Shown: positions 1 through 7,717 of the stretch, piece by piece
Position numbering within the stretch: position 1 is the stretch's first letter
How the letters are laid out: the number at the start of each line of letters is the position of its first letter
From: Streptomyces barringtoniae
GTDB taxonomy: Bacteria > Actinomycetota > Actinomycetes > Streptomycetales > Streptomycetaceae
Direction: 5' to 3'
Length of the DNA: 64,000 nt
NCBI RefSeq assembly: GCF_020819595.1
Contig: NZ_JAJHNP010000002.1
Coordinates: 372,001-436,000, forward strand
Position numbers and translations under genes: made by a program
The notes under the pieces: generated by a model
What the model saw: the letters and a program-made list of their open reading frames with translations, nothing else
Database searches by the model: none
What the model was told of the DNA's origin: nothing

Positions 1-392
1 GACTCGGCGTCGACCCGGTGCACGGTCGTCTCGTGCGCCTGCCTCCGGACCCAGAACGCGAGCGGCGACGGCGCCGGCAGGAAGTGCCAGCACTCCACGT
101 CGGGCGCGGCGGAGGCAAAGGTGTCGACGAGATACCGGTGCCCTTCCCGGAACCAGGCGAGCAGCTCGGCGCCGTCCAGGTCGGGCAGTCCGCCGTCGGG
201 GTGGTAGGAGGTGTGCCCCTCGGCGACGAAGGCGGCGGCCCAGCGGTGCACCATCCCGGTGTGCCGCAGCAGGTCGCTCACCTGCCATTCCGGGCAGGTC
301 GGCACCTTGGCATCGGTCCCCGCCGCGGCGGCGGCCGCCGCGAGCAACCGGCCCTCCCGGTCCAGGGTCTGAAGGAAGTCGGCAGTGTCCAT
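1..392 (-). CDS. Maleylpyruvate isomerase family / mycothiol-dependent metal-binding protein (C-terminus cut by window edge)
   Basis: About 130 N-terminal residues are visible; the reading frame stays open to the left edge, so the 3' end lies outside. The start is the ATG at 390-392 (MDTADFLQTLDREG). The visible part has the DinB-like helical metal-binding fold of the mycothiol-dependent maleylpyruvate isomerase family. It shows a first histidine in LLRHTGMVHRW and the pair HETTVH near residue 123, the usual three-ligand metal pattern. Family members transfer or isomerise substrates with mycothiol as cofactor in the actinobacterial cytoplasm; the substrate here cannot be told. It reads in the same direction as the MFS gene upstream, after a 273-nt gap with no convincing gene. 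Confidence 0.85.
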   Translation of the reverse strand, partial: MDTADFLQTLDREGRLLAAAAAAAGTDAKVPTCPEWQVSDLLRHTGMVHRWAAAFVAEGHTSYHPDGGLPDLDGAELLAWFREGHRYLVDTFASAAPDVECWHFLPAPSPLAFWVRRQAHETTVHRVDAE

Positions 393-665
393 GGGCGTGA
401 GTTTGCCGGACGGGTGCTTGCCGGGCCGGTGAATTACGGAGTGCTGGCCGGGTCCGGTGGGGTTCGGTGGGGTCGGCTGGGACCTCCCTGGGGTGGCCGG
501 CCGGGCGTGCTCGGTGCGGGGCCGATCGTGCCGGACGGATGTGACCGGGCTTGTGGGCGGGGCTCGACACGCGCACGGGCACCTTCCCGCCGGACAACTG
601 CCCGGACCGGCACGCTGGAAAGACCCCTGGGCAACCCCGCGGGCCGGGTTCCGTCGGCCGCCGGC

Positions 666-1880
666 TCACGCGCCCATCGTCCGCCGCGTGGACACCCCGA
701 TGGCCGCGGCGACGGCGGCCAGCGCCGCGACGCTGGTGAGCGCGGCCGACAGGGAGAACCAGTCCGCCATGAACCCGATCGCGGGCGGCCCGAGCAGCAT
801 GCCGCCGTAGCCGAACGTCGAGGCGACGGCCACGCCGGACGGGCCGGTCAGCGCACCGGCCCGCTCCACGGCGACCGGGAAGAGGTTGGCGAGCCCGAGC
901 CCGGTGACGGCGAAGCCGATCAGCGCGGCCCACACGGACGGTGCGAGTGAGCCGAGCAGCATCCCCACCGCCGCGACGGTGCCGCCGCCGATCACCGTGC
1001 GGGCACGGCCGAGGCGCTCCAGGAGGCTCGTGCCGGTCGCCCTGCCCACGGTCATGGCCAGCGCGAAACACGAGTACCCGGCCGCCGCCGCACCGGACGA
1101 CGCCGCGAGGTCCTGCTGGAGGTGGAGCGCGCCCCAGTCGGCCATGGCGCCTTCGCCGTAGGCCGTGCACAGCGCGATCAGCCCGAAGACGACGACCAGC
1201 CCGCGGCCGCCGGTCCGCCGCGCCGCGGCACGGTGCGTCTCCGGGGGCGAGGAGGGCGCGCGGTCCACCGGGGCGGGCGGCTCCTGCCGCAGCAGGGTTC
1301 GCCCGGCGACGGCCGTGACGAGCAGTCCGACCAGGGACAGGCCGAGCAGATGCCGCGTGGGGGAGAGCGCACCGGCGACCAGTCCGCCGAGACCGGCGCC
1401 GATCATGCCGCCGAGACTGAACGCGGCATGGAACGACGGCATGATCGGCCGCCGCAACGCGGCCACCAGATCGACGGCGGCGCTGTTGAAGGCGACGTTG
1501 ATGCCACCGTAGGCGGCGCCGAAGACGAGGAGTACGGCGCCGAGCGCGGGCGCGGAGTGGGTCAGCGGGGGCAGGCTGACGCTGAGGGAGAGCAGGACGG
1601 CGCAGACCACGGTGACCGGGTGGCTGCCGTAACGGCGGCACAGCCGACCGGTCAGCGTCATGGTGATGACGGCGCCCGCGGAGACGCCGAGGAGCGCCAG
1701 GCCGAGGGCGCCGGCGGAGGAGCCTGTCTGCTGCTTGATGGCAGGGATGCGGACCACCCAGCCCGCGAAGACGAAGCCGTCGAGGGCGAAGAAGGCGGTG
1801 AGCGCGATGCGGAGCCGGGAGAGATCGCGGCTGTCACCCGGCACGACGCTGTGCGATCGGGGTTTGTTTATTAGCGGCAC
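666..1880 (-). CDS. MFS transporter, YbjJ/fucose-permease-like
   Basis: This 404-residue protein has about 12 hydrophobic segments, the normal size for a major facilitator permease. The first helix follows a short basic N-terminus (FFALDGFVFAGWVVRIPAIK), and a loop after helix 2 has the basic MFS signature (LTGRLCRRYGS). The middle (AAYGGINVAFNSAAVDL, then SFHAAFSLGGMIGAGLGG) resembles the YbjJ-type branch of MFS proteins, often annotated as sugar permease or efflux protein. The substrate is not predictable. The start is the GTG at 1878-1880: there is no Shine-Dalgarno sequence, but a promoter ends 6 nt upstream, so translation is probably leaderless. A GTG 12 codons further in is a weaker alternative. 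Confidence 0.88.
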   Translation of the reverse strand: MPLINKPRSHSVVPGDSRDLSRLRIALTAFFALDGFVFAGWVVRIPAIKQQTGSSAGALGLALLGVSAGAVITMTLTGRLCRRYGSHPVTVVCAVLLSLSVSLPPLTHSAPALGAVLLVFGAAYGGINVAFNSAAVDLVAALRRPIMPSFHAAFSLGGMIGAGLGGLVAGALSPTRHLLGLSLVGLLVTAVAGRTLLRQEPPAPVDRAPSSPPETHRAAARRTGGRGLVVVFGLIALCTAYGEGAMADWGALHLQQDLAASSGAAAAGYSCFALAMTVGRATGTSLLERLGRARTVIGGGTVAAVGMLLGSLAPSVWAALIGFAVTGLGLANLFPVAVERAGALTGPSGVAVASTFGYGGMLLGPPAIGFMADWFSLSAALTSVAALAAVAAAIGVSTRRTMGA

Positions 1881-1886
1881 AAAGTC

Positions 1887-1915
1887 AGGCTAGGCGGGGC
1901 GGCGGGGCGGGGCAA
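1887..1915 (-). promoter_or_regulatory. Leaderless sigma-70-type promoter of the MFS gene
   Basis: Read on the minus strand, TTGCCC (1915-1910) and TAGCCT (1892-1887) are separated by exactly 17 nt, and the GTG start follows 6 nt after the -10 box. The predicted transcription start falls on or next to the start codon, matching the common leaderless arrangement in Streptomyces. Confidence 0.65.
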
Positions 1916-2417
1916 GGGATATCGCGAGGGTGCGGCAGCCTGGGCGGCGTGGGTGAGGCGAGGGGGCGTACCCGGGGCGCGTTCCCCCGGTGAACGGTTC
2001 CCGTGCCCCGCCCGCTTTCGTGTGCCGTGCCGACCATGCCGCCCGAGCCGCTCGGTTCGGCAGCTGCCCGCGCGAGCCCGGCAGCCCCGCCGCACACCCA
2101 CGGGCTTGTCGTTCTCACACTGCGAGACGGCCCCGATCTGCGCCATCACTCGCTTCGGCGACAACGCCTTCTGCCCCGCTTCGGGCCGCCCCGGGTATTT
2201 CCGTGACCAGAGCCCGAGTGGCCGGGAATCGACCGATGTGCCCTTGACCTGCACCGACTTGTGCTCGCGCGGACCGGTGGGCGCGTCAACGCGGCGGGAC
2301 GCATGCCTCGTTGAGTGTGCTCCGAGGCCGTCCATGGGCGCCCCGCGGTCGGATACAGGTCGGTTAATGCTTGCTCACGAGCTGGTTGCCGAGGGGTGAG
2401 CGGGCCATGATGGGCCC
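1916..2417. other. Intergenic region with no convincing gene
   Basis: About 500 nt separate the divergent MFS gene and the small gene at 2418. Open frames exist on both strands but are Arg/Pro/Ala-rich, lack ribosome binding sites and look like GC-driven shadows. CATGAT sits 6 nt before the ATG at 2418 and could be a weak leaderless -10 box. I see no hairpin or repeat worth naming. Confidence 0.5.
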
Positions 2418-2813
2418 ATGACGTTGGCCTCGCGCGCGCTCGCGCAACTGGCGACCTGGCCCGACCTGAGCCAGGCGGTCCCGAGCTGCGGCCTTGGGCA
2501 GGCGGTGAGTTCGGCCCAGGGCGAGATCGCCCACTTCCACTCGGAGCGCGATGTGGATCTGCGGCTGACCGACCGGGCGATCCGCCGGTTCGCCAAGGAT
2601 CTCAGGGGCTCGGGCGCGATCAGGATCGTGCCCGGTTCGCAGTGGGTGACCCTGCGCCTCGACGCGGCGAGCGATGTCGACCTGTTGCTGACCCTGGTGA
2701 GTGTGGCGCTCCAGGCCCAGCAGACCTGGCCCGACCCGCTCGACCGGCCACCGGCGGGCTGCAACGACCAACGCGGCGCGGGGTTCGTGAAGGCCGACCG
2801 CAGCGGCATCTGA
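2418..2813 (+). CDS. Small luciferase-domain-like protein (DUF5519 type)
   Basis: This 131-residue cytoplasmic protein has no signal peptide or membrane segment. The pattern ALAQLATWPDL near the N-terminus, GEIAHFHSERDVDLRL in the middle and SQWVTLRLDAASDVDLLL near residue 75 resembles short Streptomyces proteins annotated as luciferase-domain or DUF5519 proteins. They are small alpha/beta proteins of unknown activity that do not make light on their own. There is no obvious Shine-Dalgarno sequence before the ATG. The last codons (GFVKADRSGI) lie inside a unit that is repeated 187 nt downstream, so the original C-terminus may have been changed by the duplication. Confidence 0.65.
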   Translation: MTLASRALAQLATWPDLSQAVPSCGLGQAVSSAQGEIAHFHSERDVDLRLTDRAIRRFAKDLRGSGAIRIVPGSQWVTLRLDAASDVDLLLTLVSVALQAQQTWPDPLDRPPAGCNDQRGAGFVKADRSGI

Positions 2814-3115
2814 GCCGGGCTGGCGTGGTGCGGTGGCCGTGGAGGGCGACGGCGGTGGAGTCTGCGCGGGGCGGTGTGGCGACGGCGGTGGAGTTTGAGC
2901 CGGGCGGTGTGGTGCGGTGGCGATGAGGGTCGACGGCAGGGGTATTTGAGCCGGGCGGCACGGCGTCGTGGGTACGAAGGCCCACTGCAGCGGCACCTGA
3001 GCCGGGCTGGCGTGGCGCGGTGGCCGTGGAGGGCGACGGCGGTGGAGTCTGCGCGGGGCGGTGTGGCGACGGCGGCGGAGTGTGAGCCGGGCGGTGTGGT
3101 GCGGTGGCGGTGAAG
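2789..3115 (+). repeat. Nested GC-rich direct repeat downstream of the DUF5519-like gene
   Basis: Two copies of a roughly 140-bp unit (about 2789-2928 and 2976-3115) lie 187 nt apart and are nearly identical. The 10-mer TGAGCCGGGC begins at 2811, 2896, 2947, 2998 and 3083, giving spacings of 85, 51, 51 and 85. The first copy includes the last codons and stop of the upstream gene. The 85-nt spacing is not a multiple of three and no ribosome binding site is present, so the array is probably not coding. Confidence 0.8.
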
Positions 3116-3143
3116 GCCGGCCGCGACCGAGTCGCGTGCGGTG

Positions 3144-3923
3144 TCACACCGGGACGACCCGGACGCCCGCCTCCTCGAAGCGGCGCACCGTTTCCTGTGC
3201 CACCGCCGTGTCCGTCACGAGCGTGTCCACCAGCTCCGCGCCGCAGATCCGGGCGAACGCCCGCTGGCCCAGCTTGCTGGAGTCCGCGGCGACCACGACC
3301 CGCTCGGCGCGCTCGCACAGGAGCCGGTTGATCGCGGCCTCCGCCTCGTCATGGGCCGCCGCGCCGTGCGTGACGTCGAAGGCGACGACCCCGAGCACCG
3401 CCACGTCGAGCGTGATCTGACCGAGCACACCGTCCGCGAGCGGTCCGATGAGCTCGTACGACTGCGGGCGTGCCACACCGCCCGTCACCACGATCTTGAA
3501 CTGGGGCCGTACGGCGAGCTCGTTGGCGATGTTGAGCGCGTTGGTGACGATGGTCAACGCGGGCGATCCGGTGGACAGATCGCCGCGCACGGCCAGGGCG
3601 CGGGCCACCTCCGTGGTGGTCGTGCCGCCGGTCAGCCCCACCGCCTCGCCGGGCGCGACGAGTTCGGCCACGGCCTTGGCGATGCGCTGCTTCTCCGAGG
3701 CGCGGCGGGCCGTCTTGTAGCGCAGGGGGAGTTCGTACGACACCCCGTGCACCACGGCCCCGCCCCGGGTGCGCACCAGCATCTGCTGCTCGGCGAGCTG
3801 GTCGAAGTCCCGGCGGATCGTCGCAGCCGACACCTCCAGCTCGGCCGCCGCCTCCTCGACGTCCAGCCGGCCGCGCTCGACGAGCAGTTCCAGCAGCGCC
3901 TTCCAGCGGGCGTCCCGGGACAT
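3144..3923 (-). CDS. DeoR-family transcriptional regulator of sugar catabolism
   Basis: This 259-residue protein starts with a DeoR helix-turn-helix (residues 5-60, including LEVSAATIRRDFDQLAEQ), followed by the DeoRC sugar-phosphate sensor domain with TGGTTTTEVARAL, TNALNIANEL and VVTGGVARPQ. The order and length fit AgaR/GlpR-type repressors, which bind a phosphorylated sugar and release DNA. It is divergent from the sugar isomerase and aldolase genes at 4049-5826, so it very likely represses them and itself. Translation starts at the ATG at 3921-3923. Confidence 0.93.
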   Translation of the reverse strand: MSRDARWKALLELLVERGRLDVEEAAAELEVSAATIRRDFDQLAEQQMLVRTRGGAVVHGVSYELPLRYKTARRASEKQRIAKAVAELVAPGEAVGLTGGTTTTEVARALAVRGDLSTGSPALTIVTNALNIANELAVRPQFKIVVTGGVARPQSYELIGPLADGVLGQITLDVAVLGVVAFDVTHGAAAHDEAEAAINRLLCERAERVVVAADSSKLGQRAFARICGAELVDTLVTDTAVAQETVRRFEEAGVRVVPV

Positions 3924-3976
3924 CCGCAGCCTCCGTTCCCAAGTGTTCCCGGTGACCCTAGCGCACCTCTCTCTGC

Positions 3977-4016
3977 GCTCGAATGCTTGATGCTGCTCGA
4001 AAACTCGCTATATCTT
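3977..4016 (+). promoter_or_regulatory. Promoter and possible DeoR operator of the SIS/aldolase operon
   Basis: TTGATG (3987-3992) and TATCTT (4011-4016) are 18 nt apart; TATATC at 4009-4014 with a 16-nt spacer is an alternative. The heptamer GCTCGAA occurs at 3977-3983 and again at 3995-4001, flanking and overlapping the -35 region, which suits a repressor site. Assignment to the divergent DeoR protein is an inference. Confidence 0.5.
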
Positions 4017-4048
4017 GCAGGAACAATCAGCAAGGGGAGGGTATGGCC

Positions 4049-4930
4049 ATGAGCCATGTCGAGAGCGAGCTGAACAGCCAGCCGGAGTGCTGGATACGGG
4101 CGGCCGAGGAGGCGGGGCGGTACCGGGACGCCCTCCCGGGGCCGGGGGAGCGGGTCGCGATCGTGGGGTGCGGGACCTCGTACTTCATGGCGCAGGCGGT
4201 GGCCGGCCTGCGGGAGCGCGCCGGCCAGGGCGAGACCGACGCGTTCGCGGCCTCCGAGTTCCCGTACGGACGGTCGTACGACCGGGTGGTGGCCCTCACC
4301 CGCTCCGGCACCACCACCGAAGTGCTGGAACTGCTCGGCGAGTTGAGCGGCAGGACGCGGACCACGGCCGTCACGGGGGATCCGGACACCCCGGTGATGT
4401 CGGCCGCCGACGACCTCGTGGTGCTGGACTTCGCCGACGAACGCTCCGTCGTCCAGACCCGGTTCGCCACCACCGCCCTCACCCTCCTGCGCGCCCACCT
4501 CGGCCTGCACACCGACTCCGTCGTCGCCGACGCGCGCACGGCCCTCTCCACTCCTCTTCCCGAACGGCTGGTCGCCTGCACCCAGTTCACCTTCCTCGGG
4601 CGCGGCTGGACCGTCGGGCTCGCGAGCGAGGCCGGGCTGAAGATGCGCGAGGCCTCGCTGTCCTGGACCGAGGCCTATCCGGCGATGGAGTACCGGCACG
4701 GCCCGATCAGCATCACCACCGAGGGCACCGCCACCTGGATGTTCGGCGAGGCACCCGAAGGGCTCGCCGAACAGGTCCGTGCCACCGGGGGGTTGTGGGT
4801 CGGCGGCGGGCTCGACCCGCTCGCCGAACTCGTCCGTGTGCAGCGGCTCGCGGTCGCCGTCGCCGCCGCCCGTGGCCTCGACCCCGACCAGCCGCGTCAT
4901 CTCACCCGCTCGGTGATCCTCGCCCCCTGA
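4049..4930 (+). CDS. SIS-domain sugar isomerase (AgaS/GlmS-C-like)
   Basis: This protein of about 293 residues has two sugar-isomerase (SIS) folds and no glutaminase domain, as in AgaS-type amino-sugar-phosphate isomerase/deaminases. Visible motifs are VGCGTSYFMAQ (residues 39-49), TRSGTTTEVLEL with the phosphate-binding serine and threonines, and EYRHGPISIT with the catalytic-type Glu and His. The ATG at 4049 is preferred to the in-frame ATG at 4043 because GGAGG ends 8 nt upstream of it. It is followed by the aldolase after 38 nt, forming an isomerase-aldolase pair under the DeoR regulator. No kinase or uptake system lies nearby. Confidence 0.9.
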   Translation: MSHVESELNSQPECWIRAAEEAGRYRDALPGPGERVAIVGCGTSYFMAQAVAGLRERAGQGETDAFAASEFPYGRSYDRVVALTRSGTTTEVLELLGELSGRTRTTAVTGDPDTPVMSAADDLVVLDFADERSVVQTRFATTALTLLRAHLGLHTDSVVADARTALSTPLPERLVACTQFTFLGRGWTVGLASEAGLKMREASLSWTEAYPAMEYRHGPISITTEGTATWMFGEAPEGLAEQVRATGGLWVGGGLDPLAELVRVQRLAVAVAAARGLDPDQPRHLTRSVILAP

Positions 4931-4968
4931 AGTCCGACCCGCCGTCCGCGCCCCGGAAGGACACCTCA

Positions 4969-5826
4969 GTGCCCCTCGCATCCACCGGCGAGCTGGTCAC
5001 CGCAGCCGCCGCAACCAGATCAGCCGTCGCCGCGTTCAACGTCATCACCCTGGAGCACGTCGAGGCCGTCATCGCCGGTGCCGAGTCGGCCGGCGCGCCC
5101 GTCGTGCTCCAGGTCAGCGAGAACGCCGTCAAGTTCCGTTACGGGCGGCTGCTGCCCCTGGCCCGGGCGGCCGTCGCCGCGGCGGAACGCGCCGCCGTCC
5201 CCGTCGCGTTGCACCTGGACCACGTGCAGAGCGACCACCTGCTGCGCCAGGCGCCCGACGCCGGGTTCAGCTCGGTGATGTACGACGCGGCCCGGCTGCC
5301 GTACGCCGACAACCTCTTCGCCACCCGGTCGGCCGCCGACTGGGCTCATACCCAAGGGCTCTGGATCGAGGCCGAGTTGGGCCAGATCGGCGGCAAGGAC
5401 GGCAGGCTCCCGCTGGACGCCCACGCGCCCGGCGCCCGCACCGACCCGGACCAGGCCCGCGACTTCGTGGCGGGCACCGGTGTCGACGCGCTCGCCGTCG
5501 CCGTCGGCAGCGTGCACGCGATGACCACCCGCACTGCCGCCCTCGACCACGGCCTGCTGAAACGGCTGTCCGCCGCGCTGTCCGTCCCGCTCGTCCTGCA
5601 CGGCTCCTCCGGAGTCCCGGACGACGGCCTGGTCGCGGCGGTCGCCGGCGGCATCGCCAAGGTCAACGTCGGCACGGCGCTCAACGTGGCCATGACCGGA
5701 GCGATCCGGGAGTTCCTCGCCGCCCACCCGGAGGCCGTCGACTCACGCAAGTACCTCAGCGTGGGGCGGGACGCGATGGCCGAGGAGGTGCGGCGGATCA
5801 TCGGGGTCCTCTCCCGGGCGGCCTAG
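4969..5826 (+). CDS. Class II fructose/tagatose-bisphosphate aldolase family protein
   Basis: The 285-residue protein matches class II aldolases of the GatY/KbaY/Fba type. It has HLDH near residue 83 (zinc ligand and catalytic Asp region), EAELGQIGG, AVGSVHAM with a zinc-ligand His, LHGSSGVPDDGL with another zinc-ligand His, and KVNVGTALN for phosphate binding. It should cleave a ketose bisphosphate to dihydroxyacetone phosphate and an aldehyde. With the isomerase upstream it probably acts in amino-sugar or galactitol-type catabolism. The GTG at 4969 has GGAAGG 8 nt upstream. Its stop overlaps the stop of the convergent methyltransferase gene. Confidence 0.93.
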   Translation: MPLASTGELVTAAAATRSAVAAFNVITLEHVEAVIAGAESAGAPVVLQVSENAVKFRYGRLLPLARAAVAAAERAAVPVALHLDHVQSDHLLRQAPDAGFSSVMYDAARLPYADNLFATRSAADWAHTQGLWIEAELGQIGGKDGRLPLDAHAPGARTDPDQARDFVAGTGVDALAVAVGSVHAMTTRTAALDHGLLKRLSAALSVPLVLHGSSGVPDDGLVAAVAGGIAKVNVGTALNVAMTGAIREFLAAHPEAVDSRKYLSVGRDAMAEEVRRIIGVLSRAA

Positions 5827-6968
5827 CCCCTCTTGACGGCCCTCAGCACCACGAACTTCGGGTCGGAGGCCACCAGTTCACAGTTGCCGAACAACCGCCT
5901 CAGCTTCACGTGGTACCCCAGGTGCCGATTGCCGATCACCCACAGCTCACCCCCCGGCCGGAGCGAGCGCAGCGCCCCCGTGAACATCCGCCACGACGTC
6001 GCGTCGGTCGTGGCCTGGTGGGAGTGGAACGGCGGGTTGTTCAGGACCAGGTCCACGCTGCCCGGCGCCACCCCGGCCAGCCCGTCGCCGACCCGGAACT
6101 CCGCGTGTCCGGGCACCCCGTTCGCCTTGTACGTCGCCTCCGCCGAGGCCACCGCCTGGAAGGACTCGTCCACGAACAGCACCTCGGCCGACGGATCGGC
6201 GAGGGCCACCGCCGTACCGACGACGCCGTTGCCGCACCCGAGGTCGACCACGCGGCCGGCGCCCGGTCCGGGCAGGTGCTGGAGGAAGAAGCGGGTGCCG
6301 ATGTCCAGGCGCTCGGCGCAGAAGACACCGGCGTGGTTGACGACCGGGCGCCCGGAGACCGCGCCGATGCCGTCCGGGAGGTCGTAGCCGTACGGCCACG
6401 GGTTCGCCGGCCGCTCCAGCGCCGGGTCCGGGGTGCAGAAGATCAGCCGGGCCTTCTGGCGCGCCAGCGAGGTCCGGGTCGGGCCCAGGATCCGCTCGAA
6501 CAGCTGCAGCGTGGAGGTGTGGATCTCCTTCACCATCCCGGTGCCGACGACGACAGTGTCGGCGTGCACGGCGGGAGCCAGCCGCAGCAGCTGGTCCTCC
6601 AGCAGCGCCAGGCTCTTCGGCACCCGCACCAGCAGCAGGTCCACCCGCTGCGGCGGGGGATCCTGGGTGGTCAGCAACTGGACGGCGCCGGGCTCGACAC
6701 CCGCCCGCGCCAGATTCGCCCGGGTCGCCTCCTGGCTCAGGAAGGAGTCGGTGATCTGCGTCGGCCGGTGCTCCGCGAGCGCCGTGGCCAGCGCCCCCCA
6801 GCGGTCCCCGACCACCACGACGGAGCCCGTGAGCGGCACCCCCTCCTCGGCCAGGTGGCGCAGCAGGTACGCGTCGGAGGCGTCCCAGGCACGCAGCCGG
6901 TCGCGGGGATCCTCGGGGAAGCGGGACAGCTCGACCTCGCCCCACGGTGTCGTCATACGGTCGCTCAT
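5823..6968 (-). CDS. RlmG/RsmC-like rRNA guanine-N2 methyltransferase
   Basis: This 381-residue protein has an N-terminal degenerate methyltransferase-like domain and a C-terminal catalytic domain. VVDLGCGNGVVG near residue 240 binds S-adenosylmethionine, and the NPPF motif in LVLNNPPFHSH is typical of enzymes that methylate the exocyclic amine of guanine. The two-domain layout and length fit RlmG (23S rRNA m2G) or RsmC (16S rRNA m2G). The ATG at 6966-6968 is preferred: GGGAGG lies just upstream and MSDRMTTPWGEVEL follows. The end of the gene is convergent with the aldolase gene. Confidence 0.9.
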   Translation of the reverse strand: MSDRMTTPWGEVELSRFPEDPRDRLRAWDASDAYLLRHLAEEGVPLTGSVVVVGDRWGALATALAEHRPTQITDSFLSQEATRANLARAGVEPGAVQLLTTQDPPPQRVDLLLVRVPKSLALLEDQLLRLAPAVHADTVVVGTGMVKEIHTSTLQLFERILGPTRTSLARQKARLIFCTPDPALERPANPWPYGYDLPDGIGAVSGRPVVNHAGVFCAERLDIGTRFFLQHLPGPGAGRVVDLGCGNGVVGTAVALADPSAEVLFVDESFQAVASAEATYKANGVPGHAEFRVGDGLAGVAPGSVDLVLNNPPFHSHQATTDATSWRMFTGALRSLRPGGELWVIGNRHLGYHVKLRRLFGNCELVASDPKFVVLRAVKRG

Positions 6969-7027
6969 CGTGCCTCCCAGGCTAGCGGAGCCGCAGCTCA
7001 GGGCGGGTGGGGCGGGCCTGCGGCAAG

Positions 7028-7681
7028 ATGGAGCGTGTGGACGCGGAGCTGTTTCCCAGGGAGCGCGCTCAGGTCGCGCCGGGCGCCGTGCACGTCCCGG
7101 ACTGGCTGGACGCCGGGCGGCAGCGCGAGCTGCTCGCCGCCTGTCGGCAGTGGGCGCGTCCGCCGGCCGGACTGCGCACCGTACGCACCCCGGGCGGCGG
7201 CGCGATGAGCGCCCGGCAGGTCTGTCTCGGCTGGCACTGGCACCCGTACGCCTACGCCCGCACGGCCGTCGACGGCGACGGCGCCCCCGTGAAGCCGTTC
7301 CCGGCCTGGCTCGGCGAGCTGGCGCGCCGCGCCGCCGTCGCCGCGCTGGGCCCGCAGGAGCCGTACACCTACGACATCGCACTGATCAACTTCTACGACG
7401 GCGACGCCCGCATGGGCATGCACCGCGACAGCGACGAGAAGGCGGACGCACCGGTGGTCTCCCTCAGCCTCGGCGACACCTGCGTGTTCCGCTTCGGCAA
7501 CACCGAGACGCGCGCGAAGCCGTACACCGACGTGGAGCTGCGCAGCGGTGACCTGTTCGTCTTCGGCGGGCCCTCCCGGCTCGCCCATCACGGGGTTCCG
7601 CGGGTGTACGGCGGCACCGCGCCGGACGAGTTGGGGCTGTCCGGACGTCTGAACATCACGCTTCGGGTCAGCGGCCTGTAG
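7028..7681 (+). CDS. alkB: AlkB-family alpha-ketoglutarate/Fe(II) dioxygenase
   Basis: At 217 residues the size fits AlkB, which removes alkyl groups from DNA bases by oxidative demethylation. Iron ligands are visible as H132-R-D134 in GMHRDSDEKAD and H188 in RLAHHGVPRVYGG, and the 2-oxoglutarate-binding arginines lie in the C-terminal GRLNITLRVSGL. INFYDGDARMGMHRDSDE is close to the standard AlkB motif. The start may instead be the GTG at 7037: CAAGAT ends 7 nt before it, the spacing of a leaderless promoter. The gene is divergent from the methyltransferase. Confidence 0.93.
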   Translation: MERVDAELFPRERAQVAPGAVHVPDWLDAGRQRELLAACRQWARPPAGLRTVRTPGGGAMSARQVCLGWHWHPYAYARTAVDGDGAPVKPFPAWLGELARRAAVAALGPQEPYTYDIALINFYDGDARMGMHRDSDEKADAPVVSLSLGDTCVFRFGNTETRAKPYTDVELRSGDLFVFGGPSRLAHHGVPRVYGGTAPDELGLSGRLNITLRVSGL

Positions 7682-7717
7682 GCCGCCGCACCTGCGGATC
7701 ATGGGAGACTCGCCCTC

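Noticed and set aside
2620..3318. Repetitive minus-strand frame with TPPPSPHRPAQ repeats
   Set aside because: It is a translation of the GC-rich DNA repeat; the 85-nt period would break the frame and no start signal is present.
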